In this document: piece after piece, positions 45,934-54,681 of the stretch
Layout: every line of letters begins with the position of its first letter
How positions within the stretch are numbered: the first letter of the stretch is position 1
From: Cupriavidus malaysiensis
Lineage (GTDB): Bacteria; Pseudomonadota; Gammaproteobacteria; Burkholderiales; Burkholderiaceae
Direction: 5' to 3'
Assembly (NCBI RefSeq): GCF_001854325.1
Contig: NZ_CP017755.1
Location: 2,914,001 to 2,978,000, forward strand
Length of the DNA stretch: 64,000 nucleotides
The notes under the pieces: model-generated
What the model was told of the DNA's origin: nothing
The model's input: only the letters and a program-made list of their open reading frames with translations
Databases searched by the model: none
Position numbers and translations under genes: made by a program

Positions 45934-46344
45934 TCAGCCGCCGATGCCCAGCAGCTCGACCTCGAAGTTCAGCGTGGCATTGGGCGGGATGGTGCCCGGC
46001 ACACCGCGCGCGCCATAGGCGGTGGCCGGCGGGCAGACCAGCTTGGCCTTGCCGCCTACCTGCATCTTCTGCACGCCTTCGGTCCAGCACGGGATCACGC
46101 GGTTCAGCGGGAAGGAAATCGGCTGGCCGCGCTTGTAGGAGCTGTCGAACTCGGTGCCGTCCGGCAGCGTGCCGCGGTAGTGCACCTTGACCGAGTCGGT
46201 GGCCTTGGGGGAAGCCCCGCTGCCCTTGACCAGGGTCTGGATGGTCACGCCCGAAGGCAGGGTCTCGACCGGCGCGGCAGGCGTGGCGGCCTGTGCGGCG
46301 AAGGCCAGGGAGGCGGTGCAGATCAGCAGCGAAAGACGTTTCAT
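45934..46344 (-). CDS. FKBP-type peptidyl-prolyl isomerase, periplasmic
   Basis: A 136-residue prolyl isomerase. The signal peptide covers residues 1-19 (ending AAQAA). The FKBP domain follows: ATDSVKVHYRGTLPDGTEFDSSYKRGQPISFPLNRVIPCWTEGVQKMQVGGKAKLVCPPATAYGARGVPGTIPPNATLNFEVELLGI. Active-site residues Tyr, Phe, Asp and Trp of the fold are in place. It lacks the dimerisation domain of FkpA, so it is a minimal FKBP. It assists folding of exported proteins and is monocistronic. Confidence 0.92.
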   Translation of the reverse strand: MKRLSLLICTASLAFAAQAATPAAPVETLPSGVTIQTLVKGSGASPKATDSVKVHYRGTLPDGTEFDSSYKRGQPISFPLNRVIPCWTEGVQKMQVGGKAKLVCPPATAYGARGVPGTIPPNATLNFEVELLGIGG

Positions 46345-46505
46345 GGAGATTCGGCGTTGTGGATGGAACGGCAGCCGGTGCGCGGCATGCGGATGCAGCA
46401 CCCGGCGTACAGCGCGGGCAGCGCCGGCCGGCTGGCCTGCCGGCAGTGTACTCGACCGCGCGCGGCGCTTTGCCCGGCGCCCTGCACATGGAAGAATGAG
46501 CGCGG

Positions 46506-47150
46506 ATGACAAAGCCCGCCCCGACCTCTCCCCACCAGCTTGCCCTGCCACGCATGCCGAGCGCGCCGGATGATCCCGCCCAGGCCGCCCAGGCCGCCCG
46601 CCTGCGCGCCCTGCTGCTGGCCGATGCGCGGCGCCTGGCACTGCTGCGCGCCGCGGCCGCGCTGGCGCTGCCCGACTGCTGGATCGCCGCCGGCTTCGTG
46701 CGCAACGCGGTCTGGGACCACCTCGCCGGGCGCGCGCCGGCCCCGCCCGACACGGACATCGACGTCATCTGGTTCGACCGCCCGGCGGCCGGGCCGGCGC
46801 ACCCCGGCCTTGATCTCGCCCTGGCGCAGCGCTTGCGCGCGCTCGAACCCGCCGCCGACTGGTCGGTCAAGCACCAGGGCCGCATGCACCGGCGCAACGG
46901 CGACCCGCCCTATGCCGACGCCACCGACGCCATGCGCCACTGGCCCGAGACCGCGACCGCGACAGGCGTGCGGCTGGGCCCCAGCGGCGATCTGGAGATC
47001 GCCGCGCCCTACGGACTGGACGACCTGTTCGCCGGCATCGTGCGGCCGACCCCTGGCTTCCGCACGCGCAAGCGCGACATCTTCGACGCCCGCCTGGCCG
47101 CCAAGGGCTGGCTGGCGCGCTGGCCGATGCTGCGCCTGGCAGTGGACTAG
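46506..47150 (+). CDS. Nucleotidyltransferase family protein (NTP_transf_6)
   Basis: A 214-residue protein of the NTP_transf_6 (DUF925) nucleotidyltransferase group. Motifs are WIAAGFVRNAVWDHLAG (fold glycine motif), DTDIDVIWFD with the catalytic Asp pair, and a conserved AAPYGLDDLFAGIVRPTP and C-terminal KRDIFDARLAAKGWLARWP. The acceptor is not known for this family. The N-terminal 30 residues are low-complexity. It is divergent from the FKBP gene and likely monocistronic. Confidence 0.88.
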   Translation: MTKPAPTSPHQLALPRMPSAPDDPAQAAQAARLRALLLADARRLALLRAAAALALPDCWIAAGFVRNAVWDHLAGRAPAPPDTDIDVIWFDRPAAGPAHPGLDLALAQRLRALEPAADWSVKHQGRMHRRNGDPPYADATDAMRHWPETATATGVRLGPSGDLEIAAPYGLDDLFAGIVRPTPGFRTRKRDIFDARLAAKGWLARWPMLRLAVD

Positions 47151-47369
47151 GGTCCCGCGTCGCAAGGGCGTCGGCCCGGGCTACCAGGCGGCCACCGGCG
47201 GTGCCGGCAAGATCCGGTCACAACTCATACAAAGGCGCATTGGGGTCCACCTCCGCCATGCCTTATGCTGGATAAGACGCCCGCGCCGCCGCGCGGGCGC
47301 CGGCTTTCCGCCGCCGGCGGCCGGTTTCCGGCACGCCATGCGGAACAGGCTCTCCGAGGAGGACAACGC

Positions 47370-48221
47370 ATGCGCAAGAACCGACTCGCCCCGGCCGCGC
47401 TGGCCGGCCTGGCCGGCCTCGCTGCACTGCTGGCGCAGCCCGGCACCGCCAGCGCCCAGGTGCTCGCCTATACCAACGGCCCGGTGATGATCTATGCCGG
47501 CCCCTCGGCCGGCTACCCCGCCGTGGCCCAGCTGGCCCCCGGCACCGCCGTCACCGTGATGGGCTGCGTGAGCGGCTACAGCTGGTGCGACATCGGCGTG
47601 TCCAGCCTGCGCGGCTGGGTCTACGGCGGCAGCCTGACCTATCCCTACCAGGGCCGCAGCGTGCCGCTGCTGGGCTATGGCGCCATGATCGGCCTGCCGA
47701 TCCTGTCCTTCTCGCTGGGCGCCTACTGGGGCGACTACTACCGCGGCCGTCCCTGGTACGGCGACCGCGACCGCTGGTCACGCTACCGGCCGCCCGGCGG
47801 CTACGGCCCGCCGCCGCACCCGGGACCGCGCCCGCCGGCCTACGTGCGCCCGCCCGGCCTGCCTCCCGGCCACGCCGGCCCGCTGCCCGGGAGGCCGCCG
47901 GGCGGCCATGCCGGCGGGCGACCGCCCGGCCCGGGCCCCGGCGGCTGGCATGGTGGGCCCGGCGGCGGGCACGGTGGCCCGGGCGGCTGGCAAGGCGGAG
48001 GTCCGCACGGTGGGGGCGGCCACGGTGGTGGCGGTGGCCCTGGCGGCGGTGGCCCTGGCGGTGGTGGACACGGCGGTGGAGGCGGTGGCCATGGCGGTGG
48101 TGGGCACGGTGGCGGCCATGGCGGTGGCGGTGGCGGTGGCGGTGGCGGTGGCGGTGGCGGACACGGTGGCGGCGGTGGTCATGGAGGCGGCGGACACGGT
48201 GGCGGGCATGACCGGCGCTGA
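47370..48221 (+). CDS. SH3-domain secreted protein with Gly/His-rich tail
   Basis: A 283-residue exported protein. Residues 1-30 form a signal peptide (ending ASAQV). A bacterial SH3 domain follows (about 32-95: AYTNGPVMIYAGPSAGYPAVAQLAPGTAVTVMGCVSGYSWCDIGVSSLRGWVYG). After a GRPWYGDRDRW spacer it has a Pro/Arg-rich linker and then about 110 residues almost entirely of Gly with regular His. SH3 domains bind peptidoglycan or metal-rich ligands. The His repeats could bind metal ions, but this is an inference. The ATG at 47370 has GGAGGA upstream. Confidence 0.82.
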   Translation: MRKNRLAPAALAGLAGLAALLAQPGTASAQVLAYTNGPVMIYAGPSAGYPAVAQLAPGTAVTVMGCVSGYSWCDIGVSSLRGWVYGGSLTYPYQGRSVPLLGYGAMIGLPILSFSLGAYWGDYYRGRPWYGDRDRWSRYRPPGGYGPPPHPGPRPPAYVRPPGLPPGHAGPLPGRPPGGHAGGRPPGPGPGGWHGGPGGGHGGPGGWQGGGPHGGGGHGGGGGPGGGGPGGGGHGGGGGGHGGGGHGGGHGGGGGGGGGGGGGGHGGGGGHGGGGHGGGHDRR

Positions 48222-48353
48222 CGCGCGGCCGGCGCGCGGCGCCTTCGGCCAGGCACGCCAGCCGGCCACGCCCGCGCGTGCCGACTCCGAGCGCCTCGGG
48301 GCAGCCCGCACCCGGGCGGAGTCGATCCCGGCTATCCAGGCACTGCGGACGAC

Positions 48354-49382
48354 CTAAGCTGCCTGCGCCGCCTCGCGCGGCTCGCAGCGCGTGACGAAGG
48401 CATCGCTGTGGAAGCGCGCCGGCGGCAGTCCGTGATCCTGGCAGTAGACGGTGCGCGCCGCGTCCACCATCAGCGGATTGCCGCAGGCATAGACTTCGTG
48501 GCCCGCCAGGTCCGGGATATCGGCCACCACGGCCTCGTGCACGAAGCCGGTACGCCCGTGCCAGCCGGGCGCCGGGTCCGACAGCACCGGCACGAAGCGG
48601 CAGCCGGGATGGCGCTGCGCCCAGTGCTCGGCCTCCTCGCGTGCATAGAGGTCCTCCAGCCGGCGCCCGCCCCAGTACAGCACGGCGCCGCGCCGCGCCA
48701 GCGCGTCGGCCTGGCTGCGCAGCATGGCGGCGATGGGCGCGAAGCCGGTGCCGGAGGCCAGCAGCACGACCGGTGCCTCGCTCTCGGCAAGCCCGAAGGC
48801 GCCGAACGGCCCCTCCACGCGCAACAGGTCGCGCGGTTTCAGCCGTTCGTACACATGCGGCGAGAAGCGGCCGCCGGGCATGGCGCGCACATGCCACTCG
48901 ATCAGCCCGTCCGCGTTAGGTGGATTGGCCATCGAATAGCTGCGCCGGCTGCCATCGCGCAGAATCACGTCGGCATACTGTCCCGCCTTGAACTGGAAGC
49001 CGGCGGATGCCGGCAGCTGCAGGCGCACCACCGCCACGTCGTGGCAGACCCGCTCCACCTCCAGCACGCGTGCGCTGGCCTGCACCACGCGGCGGCCGGG
49101 CTCGGCCAGCACCTCGGGCGCACGGATCGCCACGTCGGAACGCGGCACGGCCTGGCAGCTCAGGCACTCGTCCGCCGCCAGCGCCGCCGCGCCATCCGGC
49201 CGGCGCCCGGGCGCATAGCCGACCTCGCCCGACAGCAGCTGCACGCGGCAGGCGCCGCACTCGCCGCGGCGGCAACTATGGTGCGGGAAATAGCCCTGCG
49301 CCAGCGCGGCGTCGAGCAGGCTCTGCCCGGCATCGCACTCGATCTCCACGCCCGCGGGCTCGATCCTGATCCTGTACTTCAC
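48354..49382 (-). CDS. Ferredoxin-NAD(P)H reductase of the ring-hydroxylating dioxygenase
   Basis: A 342-residue electron-transfer protein. An N-terminal plant-type 2Fe-2S domain has Cys37, Cys42, Cys45 and Cys76 (CRRGECGACRVQLLSG). A FAD-binding domain (RSYSMANPP) and an NAD domain (GTGFAPIAAML, YACGNPLMVDA) follow. It is the last gene of the operon, 75 bp after the acyl-CoA ligase. It would pass electrons from NAD(P)H to the Rieske ferredoxin at 57515 and then to the oxygenase. A reductase with its own 2Fe-2S beside a separate ferredoxin is unusual but known. Confidence 0.88.
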   Translation of the reverse strand: MKYRIRIEPAGVEIECDAGQSLLDAALAQGYFPHHSCRRGECGACRVQLLSGEVGYAPGRRPDGAAALAADECLSCQAVPRSDVAIRAPEVLAEPGRRVVQASARVLEVERVCHDVAVVRLQLPASAGFQFKAGQYADVILRDGSRRSYSMANPPNADGLIEWHVRAMPGGRFSPHVYERLKPRDLLRVEGPFGAFGLAESEAPVVLLASGTGFAPIAAMLRSQADALARRGAVLYWGGRRLEDLYAREEAEHWAQRHPGCRFVPVLSDPAPGWHGRTGFVHEAVVADIPDLAGHEVYACGNPLMVDAARTVYCQDHGLPPARFHSDAFVTRCEPREAAQAA

Positions 49383-49457
49383 GAATGCTCCTTACGGCTT
49401 GGTCCTCGCGGCGCGCGCCGGGGCCGGGACCTGCCCGCCGCGGCACGCGCCGTTGCA

Positions 49458-51377
49458 TCATCGCGGCCGGATCACCGACACGCAGTCCGAATACAGCCGC
49501 GCCAGGTCGTCGGCGCGGCGCGCCAGCACGGCGCGCTGGTTGATATAGCCCTTGTCGGTGATCTCGCCCTCCTCGATCGACGGCGGCGCCGACAGCAGCA
49601 CCGCGCGCACGGGCCGCTGCGCCGAGCCCGCGCCCCGGCACAGTTCGGCCAGCACGGCCGCCAGCGCCTCCTGCACGGCCGGATGGCTGCCGAGCGACTT
49701 GCCGCACAGCGCGCCGGCCGCGTCGCCGGCGAGCTGCCGCAGCGGCGCCGCGGGGAAGATCATCAGGCCGATCTCGTCGCGGTCGTGGCCGGCCACCACC
49801 ACGTCCATGGCGTAGGGCGACAGCGCCGACACGGCGCGCACGCGCAGGGTGCCGACCGAGACCCAGGTGCCGGTGGTCAGCTTGAAGTCCTCCGAGACGC
49901 GGCCGTCGAAGATGACGCCGCCGTCCGGATCGCCCGGATCGGCCAGCAGGCCGGCGTCGCCCATCTTGTAGAAGCCCTCCTCGTCGAAGGCCTCGCGCGT
50001 CTTCGCTTCGTCGCCCAGGTAGCCGGGGAAGATCGACGGGCCGCGCACGCGCAACTCGTACTTCTGCTGGCAGGGCGCGAACTTCAGTTCCAGGCCCGGC
50101 ACCGGCACGCCGATATTGCGCGTGTCGGTGGTGGCGAAGTGGGCGCTGGTGATCACCGGGGAGGTCTCGGTCGAGCCCCACTCCGTGGTGAAGAACAGCG
50201 GCGCCTGGCGCGCGCGCCGCGCCACCGCGCGCAGGCGCTCGGCGATCGGCTGCGGCAGCGCCGCGGCGGCGAAGAACAGCATGTCGAGCCGGCCGAACAG
50301 CGCCTCGGCCAGCGCCGGGTCCGCTTCCAGGTAGGGCAGCAGCACGTCGTAGCCGCGCGGCACGTTGAAGAACAGCGTGGGCCGCACCTCGCGGATGCCC
50401 TGCATGGTCTGCTCGATGGCGCCGGGCGCCGGGCGGCCGGCGTCGATGTACAGGGTGCCGCCGTTGCGCAGCACCAGGTTGAAGTTGTGGTTGGCGCCGA
50501 AGGTATGGCTCCACGGCAGCCAGTCCAGCACCACCGGGCGGGCGCGGTCGACGAAGGGCCAGCACTGCGCGATCATCTGCTGGTTGGCGCACAGCATGGC
50601 ATGCGTGTTGGGCACCAGCTTGGGCGCCCCGGTGGAGCCCGAGGTCAGCAGCACGCGCGCCACCGTGGCACCGTCGACCGCGGCAAAGGCGGCGTCCACC
50701 TCCGGCCCGGGGCGCGCGGCCAGCAGGTCGTCGAAGCTGAGCGCGCAGACGATGCCGCTGCCCGCCGCGCCGCCGCCGAAGGCGACCGGGCAGGCCGGAC
50801 GCCAGCCGGCGATGGCGCCGCCGTACTGCGCGCCGTCCTCGGCGTAGAGCAGGCCCGGCCCGAGCCGGTCGAGGATGGCATGGAGCTTGGCATGGTCGCG
50901 CGCCAGGCGCGTATAGGCCGACGACACCACCGCGATGCGGCGCCCCACGTGCATGGCCGCGAGCGACAGCAGCGCCAGGTTCACGCTGTTGTCGGACAGG
51001 GCCACCACCGGCGCCTCGGGCGCCACGCCCAGGTCGAGCAGCGACTGTGCCAGCGCGCGCACCGCCGCCAGCGCCTCGCCGTAGCCGACGCGGCGCCAGC
51101 CCGCGCCGCCCGGCGCGCGCTCGGCCAGGAAGGGCTGGTCGGGAGCCACGCGCGCCCAGTGTTCGAGCCAGTCGCCGATGCAGCGGTCGTAGGGCTGCAG
51201 CGGCTCGGCCGAACGCAGCACGAAGCTGCCGTCGGCGCGGTCCTCGCGCAGGATGCGGGGCCGTGCCAGCGCCACCGGCATGTCCGGCACCAGCCCTGCG
51301 CCGCCGTGCGTGGCAGCGGCGGCAGGAGCCGCAGGGATCGCGGCCCGCAGTGCGGTCTGTGCGGTCTGTGCGGTCAT
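49458..51377 (-). CDS. Feruloyl-CoA synthase-like AMP-forming ligase
   Basis: A 639-residue acyl-CoA ligase of the ANL superfamily, close to feruloyl-CoA synthases. Motifs are the ATP loop LLTSGSTGAPKLVPNTHAM, TTEWGSTETSP, YKMGDAGLL and the C-terminal GEITDKGYINQ with the catalytic Lys. It would activate an aromatic acid as a CoA thioester. The first 10 residues (MTAQTAQTAL) are encoded by 9-bp tandem repeats at 51351-51375. It overlaps the upstream binding-protein gene by 4 bp, which firmly places it in the operon. Confidence 0.9.
   Translation of the reverse strand: MTAQTAQTALRAAIPAAPAAAATHGGAGLVPDMPVALARPRILREDRADGSFVLRSAEPLQPYDRCIGDWLEHWARVAPDQPFLAERAPGGAGWRRVGYGEALAAVRALAQSLLDLGVAPEAPVVALSDNSVNLALLSLAAMHVGRRIAVVSSAYTRLARDHAKLHAILDRLGPGLLYAEDGAQYGGAIAGWRPACPVAFGGGAAGSGIVCALSFDDLLAARPGPEVDAAFAAVDGATVARVLLTSGSTGAPKLVPNTHAMLCANQQMIAQCWPFVDRARPVVLDWLPWSHTFGANHNFNLVLRNGGTLYIDAGRPAPGAIEQTMQGIREVRPTLFFNVPRGYDVLLPYLEADPALAEALFGRLDMLFFAAAALPQPIAERLRAVARRARQAPLFFTTEWGSTETSPVITSAHFATTDTRNIGVPVPGLELKFAPCQQKYELRVRGPSIFPGYLGDEAKTREAFDEEGFYKMGDAGLLADPGDPDGGVIFDGRVSEDFKLTTGTWVSVGTLRVRAVSALSPYAMDVVVAGHDRDEIGLMIFPAAPLRQLAGDAAGALCGKSLGSHPAVQEALAAVLAELCRGAGSAQRPVRAVLLSAPPSIEEGEITDKGYINQRAVLARRADDLARLYSDCVSVIRPR
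51351..51375. repeat. 9-bp tandem repeats at the ligase start codon (TGCGGTCTG)
   Basis: Two exact 9-bp copies and a third of 7 bp encode TAQTAQT at the N-terminus of the acyl-CoA ligase, starting at the second codon. Confidence 0.75.
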
Positions 51378-52588
51378 GGCTGCAGCCTCCAGCCACCGTC
51401 CTGTACCTTGACCAGCACGCGGCCGCGCGTGTCGTAGGCGGAATGGTCGCTCTTGCCGACGGTGATCACGCCATGCGAGCCGGGCAGGTCGGCGGTGGCC
51501 TCGATGGCATCGCGCAGCGCCTGGCGGAATTCCGCGGTGCCGGGCTGGGCGCTCTTGCCTGCCGCCGCCACCGCGCGCTCCAGCACCAGGTAGGCGTCAT
51601 AGGCGTAGCCGGCGAACAGGTCGCGCGAGCCGGCGCCGTAGCGGGCCTCGTAGCGCCTGACGAAGTCGCTCGCCACCGCCTTGCTGGGATGCGCGGCCGG
51701 CAGCTGCTCGGCCACCAGCAGCGCGCCGGCGGGCAGCACCACGCCATCGGCGCTCTTGCCGCCCACGCGCAGGAAATCGTTGTTGGCCACGCCGTGGGTC
51801 TGGTAGATCGGTCCCTGGTAGCCACGCTCGCGCAGGGTTCGCATCGGCAGCGCCGCCGGCGTGCCGCTGCCGGCCACCAGCACCGCGTCCGGGCGCGCCG
51901 CCAGCAGCTTGACCGCCTGCCCGGTGACGGCCTGGTCGGTGCGCGCATAGCGCTCGCTCGCCACCAGGCGGATGCCGGCCGCCTGCGCGCGCTGCGCCAC
52001 GTCCTTGAGCCAGGACTCGCCATAGGAATCGCTGTAGCCGATGAAGCCCAGCGTCTTGACCTGGCGCGCGCGCATATCGTCGAACAGGGCCGCCGACATC
52101 ACCGCCACCGACTGCGGCAGCGAGAAGGCCCACTGCAGCCATTCCGGCTTGGGCACGAAGGGGCACAGCCCGATCGAGGGCGTGCGGCTCTCGGCGGCGA
52201 CGGCGGCCACCGCCAGGCAGGCCGGCGTGGTGGAGGAACCGACCACCGCGTCCACCTTGTCCTCCTCGATCAGCTTGCGCGCGTTGCGCGACGCCGCCGA
52301 GGGATCGGTCGCGTCATCCAGCACCACATAGCGCACCGGCTTGCCGCCCAGCGTCGCGGGCAGCATGCCGATGGCCTGCTTCTCCGGGATGCCGAGCGAG
52401 GCGCCCGGCCCGGTGGCCGACACGGTCACGCCGATCGTCACCGCCGCGCCCTTGGGCGCCTGCGCGTGCAGCGGCACGCACCAGGCGGCCAGCGCAAGGG
52501 AAAGGCCAAGGGCCAGGGCCGGGGCCAGCCCGGCACGGTGGCCCGCGCGGCGTGGCTGCATGGGGTTCTTCCTGTGTTCAACTCGCAT
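51374..52588 (-). CDS. ABC-type branched-chain/aromatic substrate-binding protein
   Basis: A 404-residue periplasmic binding protein of the LivJ type. The signal peptide spans about residues 10-43 (ending HAQA). The body begins VTIGVTVSATGPGASLGIPEKQAIGML and continues with GKPVRYVVLDDATDPSAASRNARKLIEEDKVDAVVGSSTTPACLAVAAVA. Members bind amino acids or aromatic acids. No ABC permease or ATPase genes lie in the window, so it is an orphan component here. The ATG at 52588 has GAGGAG upstream; a later ATG at 52561 is possible. It lies between the hydratase and ligase genes. Confidence 0.88.
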   Translation of the reverse strand: MRVEHRKNPMQPRRAGHRAGLAPALALGLSLALAAWCVPLHAQAPKGAAVTIGVTVSATGPGASLGIPEKQAIGMLPATLGGKPVRYVVLDDATDPSAASRNARKLIEEDKVDAVVGSSTTPACLAVAAVAAESRTPSIGLCPFVPKPEWLQWAFSLPQSVAVMSAALFDDMRARQVKTLGFIGYSDSYGESWLKDVAQRAQAAGIRLVASERYARTDQAVTGQAVKLLAARPDAVLVAGSGTPAALPMRTLRERGYQGPIYQTHGVANNDFLRVGGKSADGVVLPAGALLVAEQLPAAHPSKAVASDFVRRYEARYGAGSRDLFAGYAYDAYLVLERAVAAAGKSAQPGTAEFRQALRDAIEATADLPGSHGVITVGKSDHSAYDTRGRVLVKVQDGGWRLQP

Positions 52589-52636
52589 TGCGGTCTCCTC
52601 TGGCCCGTTCTGGCGACGGGCGCTTGCGTCCATCGA

Positions 52637-53416
52637 TCAATCGGCCCGGCACTGCACCTTCCCCAGGCCGTCCACCTCCAAGTGCAAGGCATCGCCGCGC
52701 GCCAGCGCGAACATCGGTCCCAGCGCGCCCGACAGCACCACGTCGCCCGCGCGCAGCGGCTCGCCCAGCGCAAGCAGCGTGCGCGCCAGCCACCAGGCGG
52801 CGTGCAGCGGGTGGCCCAGGCAGGCCGCGCCGCTGCCCTCGGAGGCGGGTTCGCCGTTGCGCGTGAAGCGCATCGCGCAGTCCGCCAGCGCCAGGTCGGT
52901 GATGCGGCGCGGGTCCGTGCCCAGCACGTAGAGCCCGCAGGAGGCGTTGTCGGCGACCGTGTCGACCAGCGTGATGCGCCAGTCGGCGATCGCGCTGTCG
53001 ACGATCTCGATGGCGGGCAACGCGTACTCGACCGCGCGCAGGAAGCGGCCCCAGGTGGGCGCTTCGTCAAGGTCGCGCCCGATCACGAAGGCGATCTCGC
53101 CCTCCGCCTTGGGCTGGATCAGCGCGCTGGCCGGGATCTCGGCCCCGCTGACGTACTCCATGTCGGCAAACAGCACGCCGAAGTCCGGCTGGTCGACGCC
53201 GAGCTGCTGCTGCACGGCGCGCGAGGTCAGGCCGATCTTCTTGCCGCTGAGCACGCGGCCTTCGGCCAGCGCGCGGCGGGTGTTGGCGGCGGCGACCGCG
53301 TAGGCGGCCTCCAGGCCGGCGATGCCGAAGGTCTCGGACACCCGTGCGATGGGCGTGCGGGTGCGGCGGGCCTCATGGAGGGCATCGGCCGCTAGTTGGA
53401 TGGGCTTGGCTGTCAT
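52637..53416 (-). CDS. 2-oxopent-4-enoate hydratase (MhpD/TesE-like)
   Basis: A 259-residue enzyme that hydrates 2-hydroxypenta-2,4-dienoate to 4-hydroxy-2-oxovalerate after meta cleavage. Family motifs are GKKIGLTSRAVQQQLGVDQPDFGVLF, PKAEGEIAFVIGRDL with the metal-binding acidic residues, EIVDSAI and the C-terminal GDVVLSGALGPMFAL. No aldolase or acylating aldehyde dehydrogenase follows, so the lower pathway would be completed elsewhere. Its leader contains two 12-bp tandem repeats. A related decarboxylase (DmpH-like) cannot be excluded. Confidence 0.88.
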   Translation of the reverse strand: MTAKPIQLAADALHEARRTRTPIARVSETFGIAGLEAAYAVAAANTRRALAEGRVLSGKKIGLTSRAVQQQLGVDQPDFGVLFADMEYVSGAEIPASALIQPKAEGEIAFVIGRDLDEAPTWGRFLRAVEYALPAIEIVDSAIADWRITLVDTVADNASCGLYVLGTDPRRITDLALADCAMRFTRNGEPASEGSGAACLGHPLHAAWWLARTLLALGEPLRAGDVVLSGALGPMFALARGDALHLEVDGLGKVQCRAD

Positions 53417-53496
53417 GCTGTGTCTACCTCTTGGGTTCTGTAGCCGGTCCGGATGCCGGCGCAGTTGCCGGTGCGCATACCGGGACGAATGCGCAG

Positions 53497-53520
53497 GCGG
53501 AAACGGATGCGGAAACGGAT
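53497..53520. repeat. Two 12-bp tandem repeats (GCGGAAACGGAT)
   Basis: Two exact copies lie between the nitronate monooxygenase-like gene (stop at 53572) and the hydratase start (53416), in a 155-bp gap that otherwise holds nothing recognisable. Confidence 0.75.
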
Positions 53521-53571
53521 GCGGATGCCGTGGCGGGACCCGCGCGGGGGATCGCCCGCGCCACCCGCCGC

Positions 53572-54606
53572 TCAGGCGGCGAGGCGGGGCCCGGCGGCCC
53601 GGGCGTGGCGCTCCAGCAGCGCCGGCAAAGCGCGTGCCTCCTGCCGCAGGCAGTCCGCATAGCCGTCCGCCAGCTCATCGACCACCTGCCGCACCGGCGC
53701 CACCGCGCGCACGGCGCCGACGCCGTGCCCGGCCGACCAGACGTGTTTCCAGGCCTTGGGCGCGGCGGCGATATCGCCGGAGAAATCGATCCTGCCCGGC
53801 TGCCGCAGCTGCTCCTCGCTGAAGCCGGCGGCCTCCAGCGTGGGGCGCAGCCAGTTGGCGGGCACGCCGGAGACGGCCGAGGACAGCACCAGGTCGTCCA
53901 TCTCGCTGGCCACCAGCAGGTCGCGGTAGGCCGGCGCGGCCAGGCTCTCGGGCGTGGCGATCAGGCGCGTGCCCACCACCACGAAGTCGGCGCCGAGCAG
54001 TTGCGCCGCGCGGATCTGCGCGCCGCTGGAGATGGCGCCGGCCAGGCCGAGCGGGCCGTCCCAGAAGCGGCGCACCGCCTCCAGGAAGGCAAAGGGGTGG
54101 TACTGGCCGGTGTGGCCGCCCGCGCCGCTGCTGACCAGCACCAGGCCGTCCACGCCGGCATCGATGGCCTTGCGCGCCAGCGCGGGCGTGATCACATCGG
54201 CCATCACCAGGCCGCCGTAGCCGTGCACGCGCTCGAGCACGCGGCGCGGACTGCCCAGCGCGGTGGTCACGATGCCGGGACGGTAGCGCTCGACCAGCGC
54301 CATCTCGGCGTCGAAGCGGTCGTAGCTGCTGTGCACGATCATATTGAGCGCCCAGGGCGGGCCGTCGGCCGCCGCGGCATGCGCGGCGATCCGCGCCAGC
54401 GCGGTCTCCAGCGCGCCGATATCGCGCGCGTTGGGCGCCGCGTAGGTGCCGACGATGCCGGCGTCGCGGCTGGCGCAGACCAGTTCCGGACTGGACACCA
54501 GGAACATGGGCGCGGCCATCACCGGCAGGCGCGCGGCGCCGAAGGCGGCGCGCAGCGCGGCCTGCGCGGCGGTGCCACTGGCGGGCGGGGATTGGGGGGC
54601 GGTCAT
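53572..54606 (-). CDS. Nitronate monooxygenase-like FMN protein
   Basis: A 344-residue TIM-barrel flavoprotein of the nitronate monooxygenase / 2-nitropropane dioxygenase family. It shows PVMAAPMFLVSSPELVCASRDAGIVGTYAAPN, GLVMADVITPALARKAIDAGVDGLVLVSSGAGGHTG, GPLGLAGAISSGAQIRAAQLLGADFVVVGTRL and a final phosphate-binding region. Many members are not nitronate oxidases but enoyl-reductase-like or quinone-acting proteins. Its place in an aromatic operon suggests oxidation or reduction of a ring intermediate, or an unsaturated acyl substrate; this is unproven. Confidence 0.85.
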   Translation of the reverse strand: MTAPQSPPASGTAAQAALRAAFGAARLPVMAAPMFLVSSPELVCASRDAGIVGTYAAPNARDIGALETALARIAAHAAAADGPPWALNMIVHSSYDRFDAEMALVERYRPGIVTTALGSPRRVLERVHGYGGLVMADVITPALARKAIDAGVDGLVLVSSGAGGHTGQYHPFAFLEAVRRFWDGPLGLAGAISSGAQIRAAQLLGADFVVVGTRLIATPESLAAPAYRDLLVASEMDDLVLSSAVSGVPANWLRPTLEAAGFSEEQLRQPGRIDFSGDIAAAPKAWKHVWSAGHGVGAVRAVAPVRQVVDELADGYADCLRQEARALPALLERHARAAGPRLAA

Positions 54607-54625
54607 CGTTGTCTCTTTGTCGTTG

Positions 54626-54657
54626 TCTTCGGTGAGTCTTCGGTGAGTCTTCGGTGA
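54626..54657. repeat. Three 11-bp tandem repeats (TCTTCGGTGAG)
   Basis: Two exact copies and a third matching at 10 of 11 positions lie 20 bp upstream of the nitronate monooxygenase-like gene start at 54606. Confidence 0.8.
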
Positions 54658-54681
54658 TTCGTCGGGCTGCCGGCGGCGGCC

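Noticed and set aside
48000-48215. GGTGGC-type short repeats as a CRISPR-like or satellite array
   Set aside because: They are in frame inside the SH3-protein gene and simply encode its Gly/His tail.
48408-51437. A very long open frame on the plus strand opposite the reductase and ligase genes
   Set aside because: It is antisense to clear family genes, is rich in Arg/His/Gln/Gly, and has no motif. Long antisense frames are expected at this GC content. The same applies to those at 2376-3986, 15312-17114 and 20091-22208.
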